In this document: in pieces, positions 31,139-33,835 of the stretch
Layout of the letters: the number at the start of each line of letters is the position of its first letter
Position numbering within the stretch: position 1 is the stretch's first letter
NCBI GenBank assembly: GCA_002010215.1
Contig: MTMY01000017.1
Location: 1 to 33,835 of the forward strand
Source of the DNA: Archaeoglobus sp. JdFR-37
Lineage (GTDB): Archaea; Halobacteriota; Archaeoglobi; Archaeoglobales; Archaeoglobaceae
DNA length: 33,835 bases
Direction of reading: 5' to 3'
Notes under the pieces: model-generated
Seen by the model: only the letters and a program-made list of their open reading frames with translations
Told to the model about the DNA's origin: nothing
The model's database searches: none
Made by a program: the position numbers and the translations under genes

Positions 31139-31390
31139 ATGCGGAGAACAAAATTCGATATAATTGTTGATATAATAAACCTGACCATGGATGGTGGTGC
31201 GAATAAAACTAGAATAGTTTATGGAGCAAATCTAAATTTTAAGATTGCTAACAAATATATCAACTTCCTCCTGGAGAATGGTTTAATTGAAGAAGAAGTC
31301 AAAGAGGGTAAAAAATACTATTTGGCCACTGAGAAGGGTGTTCAATTCCTAAGGCTTTTCAGAGAACTTTCTGGAGAAGTAATCTTCTAA
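31139..31390 (+). CDS. Small winged-helix protein 2 (paralogue)
   Basis: An 83-residue paralogue of the preceding gene: MRRTKFDIIVDIINLTMDGG, NKTRIVYGANLNFKIANKYI and EGKKYYLATEKGVQFLRLF. The motif NKTRIVYxANLNF is identical in both, so they probably recognise related DNA sites. TATA-like TTTAAATATG lies at 31081-31090. GGTGG at 31130-31134 favours the ATG at 31139, while the ATG at 31118 would suit a nearly leaderless transcript. Confidence 0.7.
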   Translation: MRRTKFDIIVDIINLTMDGGANKTRIVYGANLNFKIANKYINFLLENGLIEEEVKEGKKYYLATEKGVQFLRLFRELSGEVIF

Positions 31391-31409
31391 TTTTTCGTGA
31401 TTGTTCAAT

Positions 31410-31607
31410 TCAAACAGATGGAAGTTCTTTGAACATCTCCCCTTTTTCCGTTATAATCACAGACCCATCTTTGATCTCTATAAGACCTAATATTAAGAGC
31501 AAATCGAAGGCTTTTTTCACTTCCTCCCCAAACCTTGCCGTCAACTCATCAATCCTTGCCTTTGAGTTCATTCCCAATATTATTTTTTCAGCAAGTTCGA
31601 TGCTCAT
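31410..31607 (-). CDS. Small winged-helix-like protein 3
   Basis: A 65-residue protein on the opposite strand: MSIELAEKIILGMNSKARID, ELTARFGEEVKKAFDLLLILG and GSVIITEKGEMFKEL. The final ITEKGxxF is the usual wing and last helix of archaeal winged-helix proteins. GAGGTGA seven bases upstream supports the ATG at 31607 rather than 31643. It converges with winged-helix gene 2. Confidence 0.65.
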   Translation of the reverse strand: MSIELAEKIILGMNSKARIDELTARFGEEVKKAFDLLLILGLIEIKDGSVIITEKGEMFKELPSV

Positions 31608-31795
31608 GGTTTCACCTCTATTATAATGATGGTTGTTATTCAACTTTTAATTCAAATTTATAGTATAAATAAGCATCGATTAATTAAGAAATTTAGTTAC
31701 TGAACTTCGTTCAGGAAAATTATTAGGGTGATTAATATATTGTTATAAATTCTTCAGAGTCTTATAATCCTTGATATATCTAGATAAACCGACAT

Positions 31796-31805
31796 CTTTA
31801 AATAG
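31796..31805 (+). promoter_or_regulatory. TATA box before small acidic ORF
   Basis: CTTTAAATAG lies about 30 bases before the ATG at 31830, the usual archaeal promoter distance. It supports expression of the short ORF that follows. Confidence 0.45.
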
Positions 31806-31829
31806 TGATATTGCAACTATAATAATAAC

Positions 31830-31955
31830 ATGAAACATAACATGAAATTGAAAACTAGAGAAATTGACGCTTTGGATTTAGAAGAGCTCGAAGCGCTAGA
31901 ACAGCTTTGGACGGAGCGCTACGAGGAAGAATATTTAGAAGAGCAGGAAGAGTAA
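31830..31955 (+). CDS. Small acidic protein (41 aa)
   Basis: The ORF begins MKHNMKLKTREIDALDLEEL and ends in a strongly acidic run (EEEYLEEQEE). It is predicted helical. The good TATA box, sensible codon use and absence of any larger overlapping gene make it a plausible true gene. It belongs to no family I know; small acidic proteins in such positions can be antitoxin-like or regulators of neighbouring DNA-binding proteins, but this is speculation. The second ATG at 31842 is an alternative start. Confidence 0.45.
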   Translation: MKHNMKLKTREIDALDLEELEALEQLWTERYEEEYLEEQEE

Positions 31956-32083
31956 TGACTAATTAACCAGAATTTAAGCTATTTTTAAGTCTTTGTTATA
32001 GTTGTTTATCACAATAATAATAGTTACTATTATTATATAGCAAAAAGGAAAAATTTAAGTTATAATTAACTCAGAATGATTGT

Positions 32084-32194
32084 ATGGGTGAAATACTTAA
32101 ATCTTTAATGAGCTTCGAGCAGTTGACTGGTATGATACTTTCTTTAAAAATCATCGAAGCTCTTGCAACTCTTTTAGAGCACATTCATTTTTAG
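32084..32194 (+). CDS. Small ORF (36 aa)
   Basis: The ORF begins MGEILKSLMSFEQLTGMILS and ends in LEHIHF. It is a single amphipathic or membrane-associated helix. AATTTAAGTTATAATT at 32052-32067 is a TATA-like element at suitable distance. No ribosome site or family is seen. With the preceding acidic ORF it fills an otherwise gene-free, AT-rich stretch of about 600 bases (31608-32244). Confidence 0.35.
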   Translation: MGEILKSLMSFEQLTGMILSLKIIEALATLLEHIHF

Positions 32195-32244
32195 GTGTTA
32201 GTATTAGGGTTAAAAATTCATCAGATTATATTATAGCTAATAGT

Positions 32245-33198
32245 TTAAAGTATAATCTCATTTAACTCGACCAATTTTCCTGATTTATACGATCTTATTG
32301 CCGAAATAGCTACGGAAAGTACATAGATACCATCCTCTCCTGAAGGTTCGGGACACCTGTCTTCTAATATGCATTTCAAAAATGATCCAATTTCATTTTT
32401 TAGCGGTTCTTCTCTCTCAACTTCTATGTTCATTACCCTATCATTCCTGGATATTTCAAGAGTCTGCTTAATGTAGTCAAGGGTGGCAACACCACCCGTA
32501 CCAACTGCGGTGAGAACTCTCACCTTCTTGGGTGTAAGCCAGTTTGTCTCTATCAAGCCAGCTTTATTGGGATGGAATTTTACAACAAGTGAGGCGTAGT
32601 CCTCTAAAGTGTGAAAGCTACTCCCTGCAACTGCATAAACACTTTCACATCTTTCACCATATAGATATGATATTGTGTCAATATCGTGGACGGCAAGATC
32701 TATAATGATTCCCACATCTCTAATTCTGGGGGAGTATGGTCCCACCCTCTTGCATGAGATAGCCAGAATTTCTCCAAGTTCACCCGCTATTATATGTTCT
32801 TTTAACTTTAGCACTGCAGGGTTAAAGCGTTCTATGTGTCCAACCATGACTTTTACTCCTCTTTTTCTAGCAGCTTTTACTATTCTTTCTGCATTTTTAA
32901 GAGAATCAGCAATTGGTTTTTCGATGAGCATATCGACATTGCTTTCTGCTACTTTAAGAGCGACATCCGTATGTAAACTCGTAGGAACAGCTATACTGAC
33001 TGCATCAAGGTTCATTGATAGGAGTTCTTCATAATCGGAGAAGGCCTTTGTACTGTAGAGTTGTGCAACCTCTCTTGCTGCGCTTTCGTTAATATCTGCC
33101 ACACCTACAAGACTAGCATTAGGTGATTCGCTGTAAACTCTGGCATGGTGTCTACCCATAGCTCCGACACCAATCACTCCAACCTTCAATTTCTTCAA
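32245..33198 (-). CDS. Gfo/Idh/MocA-family sugar dehydrogenase (UDP-GlcNAc 3-dehydrogenase-like)
   Basis: An NAD(P)-dependent sugar oxidoreductase. The N-terminal Rossmann fold has KVGVIGVGAMGRHHARVYSE. The family's EKP motif appears as DMLIEKPIADS, and the substrate side has IIDLAVHDIDTISYLYGE with the catalytic-type His. It most resembles the archaeal WlbA/UDP-N-acetylglucosamine 3-dehydrogenase group involved in making diacetamido sugars for N-glycans, which would fit glycosylation of the nearby surface proteins. GAGGTG stands six bases before the TTG at 33198, so I take that start (317 residues); a GTG at 33207 is possible. The exact substrate is inferred. Confidence 0.8.
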   Translation of the reverse strand: MKKLKVGVIGVGAMGRHHARVYSESPNASLVGVADINESAAREVAQLYSTKAFSDYEELLSMNLDAVSIAVPTSLHTDVALKVAESNVDMLIEKPIADSLKNAERIVKAARKRGVKVMVGHIERFNPAVLKLKEHIIAGELGEILAISCKRVGPYSPRIRDVGIIIDLAVHDIDTISYLYGERCESVYAVAGSSFHTLEDYASLVVKFHPNKAGLIETNWLTPKKVRVLTAVGTGGVATLDYIKQTLEISRNDRVMNIEVEREEPLKNEIGSFLKCILEDRCPEPSGEDGIYVLSVAISAIRSYKSGKLVELNEIIL

Positions 33199-33270
33199 TT
33201 TCAGCACCTCTAATTTAGTTAATCAAATTATTTTTTATAATTACTTTTAATTAAATACTATTTATTTATC

Positions 33271-33620
33271 TTAGGCTGTGCGAGAAGGCTGAAAGAGCCG
33301 CTCGCGCAGTAGTGAAGGTTAATCCTGCATACACTTCAAAGAGATGTGTCAGATAGTTTATATTGTAAATAACTTAAAGTCTAAATGACAGGTTGTTTAC
33401 CTGTCCAAAATGCGGAGAGAAGCAGACAGAGGTTATAATGTCTCCCTGAACATACTAGAGTGAGACTGGATTAACAATGACTATGGAGAAAACCTCTCTA
33501 TGCAATTTCCTGATGGGAGGTGATCACAGGGTAAGCTCTCCCTGTGAAGTAGGAAGGCGCCCTGCCAAGGGGGAAGGGGGTGGAGTAAGTTCACATCCTG
33601 AAACCAAGAGCTTTTACTAG
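33271..33620 (+). pseudogene. Decayed IS200/IS605-type TnpB, C-terminal part
   Basis: Segments in shifting frames match the end of a TnpB nuclease. LCEKAERAARAVVKVNPAYT with SKRCV (33277-33354) corresponds to the VxPxYTSxxCs block of the zinc finger. LFTCPKCGEK (about 33392-33422) is the second CxxC. DRGYNVSLNILE (about 33429-33464) is the RuvC-III block with its catalytic Asp. The tail GGDHRVSSPCEVGRRAPAKG runs to TAG at 33618-33620. Most of the protein, including the first two RuvC blocks, is missing, and stops intervene. No TnpA gene is seen. An inactive relic. Confidence 0.7.
33510..33620 (+). ncRNA. Possible omega-RNA-like structured region at the tnpB 3' end
   Basis: The stretch is much richer in G and C than its surroundings and contains clear stem-loops. 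The clearest is TCACAGGG (33524-33531) with CCCTGTGA (33540-33547), an eight-base perfect stem with an eight-base loop. A second runs CCCTGCCAAGGG (33560-33571). TnpB guide (omega) RNAs come from the 3' end of tnpB and its right element, exactly this location. With the nuclease decayed, any RNA would now be orphan. No experimental support. Confidence 0.4.
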
Positions 33621-33835
33621 CCCCCTAACTAACTCCATCAACAAGCCCATCAGATTCTGAAGTAACCCCTCTACAACATCGATTCTGGTGAGTTTGAGGG
33701 TCATGGGTTCCAGCTTTTGTGTAACCTCATCATTAGGTACAAACTCCATATCATTAGTTATCAGGAGCATGTCAAGCTTTGTCCCGTCCTCTCTTTGTTT
33801 TATCTTTATTACATGTGTCCCTTCTGTTAAGGTGA
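33591..33835 (-). CDS. C-terminal part of a surface protein with CBM-like motif (5' part outside window)
   Basis: An open frame enters from the right edge and ends at TGA 33591-33593. It reads LTEGTHVIKIKQREDGTKLD followed by MLLITNDMEFVPNDE, the pattern (LxxGxHxIxIxxREDGTxLDxxxLTN) typical of the last strands of CBM6/malectin-like carbohydrate-binding modules. A hydrophobic amphipathic tail (VVEGLLQNLMGLLMELVRGL) follows and the chain ends KALGFRM. The last ten or so codons overlap the TnpB relic on the other strand, so the natural end of this protein may have been altered by transposon insertion. It is probably a secreted or S-layer-associated protein. Confidence 0.6.
   Translation of the reverse strand, partial: TLTEGTHVIKIKQREDGTKLDMLLITNDMEFVPNDEVTQKLEPMTLKLTRIDVVEGLLQNLMGLLMELVRGLVKALGFRM

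Noticed and set aside
1-33835. tRNA, rRNA and CRISPR repeats
   Set aside because: A read-through found no T-loop GTTCRANNC with a matching acceptor stem, no rRNA-like segments and no regularly spaced direct repeats. A tRNAscan-SE or CRISPR-finder run would settle this.

Overview
The window looks like a chromosome segment of a hyperthermophilic euryarchaeon of the Archaeoglobales (Archaeoglobus/Ferroglobus/Geoglobus type). The reasons are an archaeal-type LeuRS, deoxyhypusine synthase beside pyruvoyl-dependent arginine decarboxylase, fructose-bisphosphate aldolase/phosphatase, archaeal NAC, KaiC-family ATPases, TATA-driven and often leaderless genes, GGTGA/GGAGGTGA ribosome sites where leaders exist, and mostly AGA/AGG arginine codons. 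This placement comes from protein recall, not from a search. I see no rRNA, tRNA or CRISPR array.

Layout. 1-3.2 kb: pyruvoyl arginine decarboxylase, deoxyhypusine synthase and a CDP-alcohol phosphotransferase with an N-terminal cytidylyltransferase-like domain, packed as one operon that ends in a broken metallophosphoesterase. 3.1-8.3 kb: a KaiC-like ATPase, FBP aldolase/phosphatase, endonuclease III, an AlkD-like glycosylase, a 59-residue zinc ribbon, and a second KaiC ATPase paired with its usual regulatory partner. 8.3-10.9 kb: three consecutive U32-family genes with conserved cysteines. 11.2-13.7 kb: a probably imported SnoaL-like gene, the tRNA methylthiotransferase MtaB, an antitoxin-like small gene and a DsrE-like protein. 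13.8-18.2 kb: polyamine aminopropyltransferase, TrmI, NAC, a beta-helix protein and an HDAC-superfamily deacetylase, separated by three decayed genes. 18.2-19.9 kb: an operon of two DUF2589-like paralogues plus a coiled-coil/PASTA protein. 20.1-22.9 kb: LeuRS.

23.0-31.6 kb is a surface locus. It has two secreted beta-rich proteins, a membrane-tethered winged-helix regulator, three tandem DUF1102-type secreted paralogues, a multi-pass signal peptidase I, a further secreted protein, a DUF5305-like membrane protein and three small winged-helix proteins. The content parallels the TasA/SipW biofilm-fibre operon of Bacillus and the archaeal bundling-pilus genes, and it is the best candidate here for an undescribed system. 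A shared 17-bp sequence containing the palindrome AACTAAGTAGTT lies upstream of two of its transcription units and suggests co-regulation. A Gfo/Idh/MocA sugar dehydrogenase follows. The window closes with a decayed TnpB with a structured, GC-rich tail and the C-terminus of another surface protein with a carbohydrate-binding-like motif.

The polyamine genes (arginine decarboxylase, aminopropyltransferase, deoxyhypusine synthase, perhaps the deacetylase) are scattered but form a plausible route from arginine to hypusinated aIF5A. At least six broken genes (about 2.96, 13.8, 16.3, 18.0 and 33.3 kb, and possibly 13.2 kb) show active gene decay between conserved blocks.
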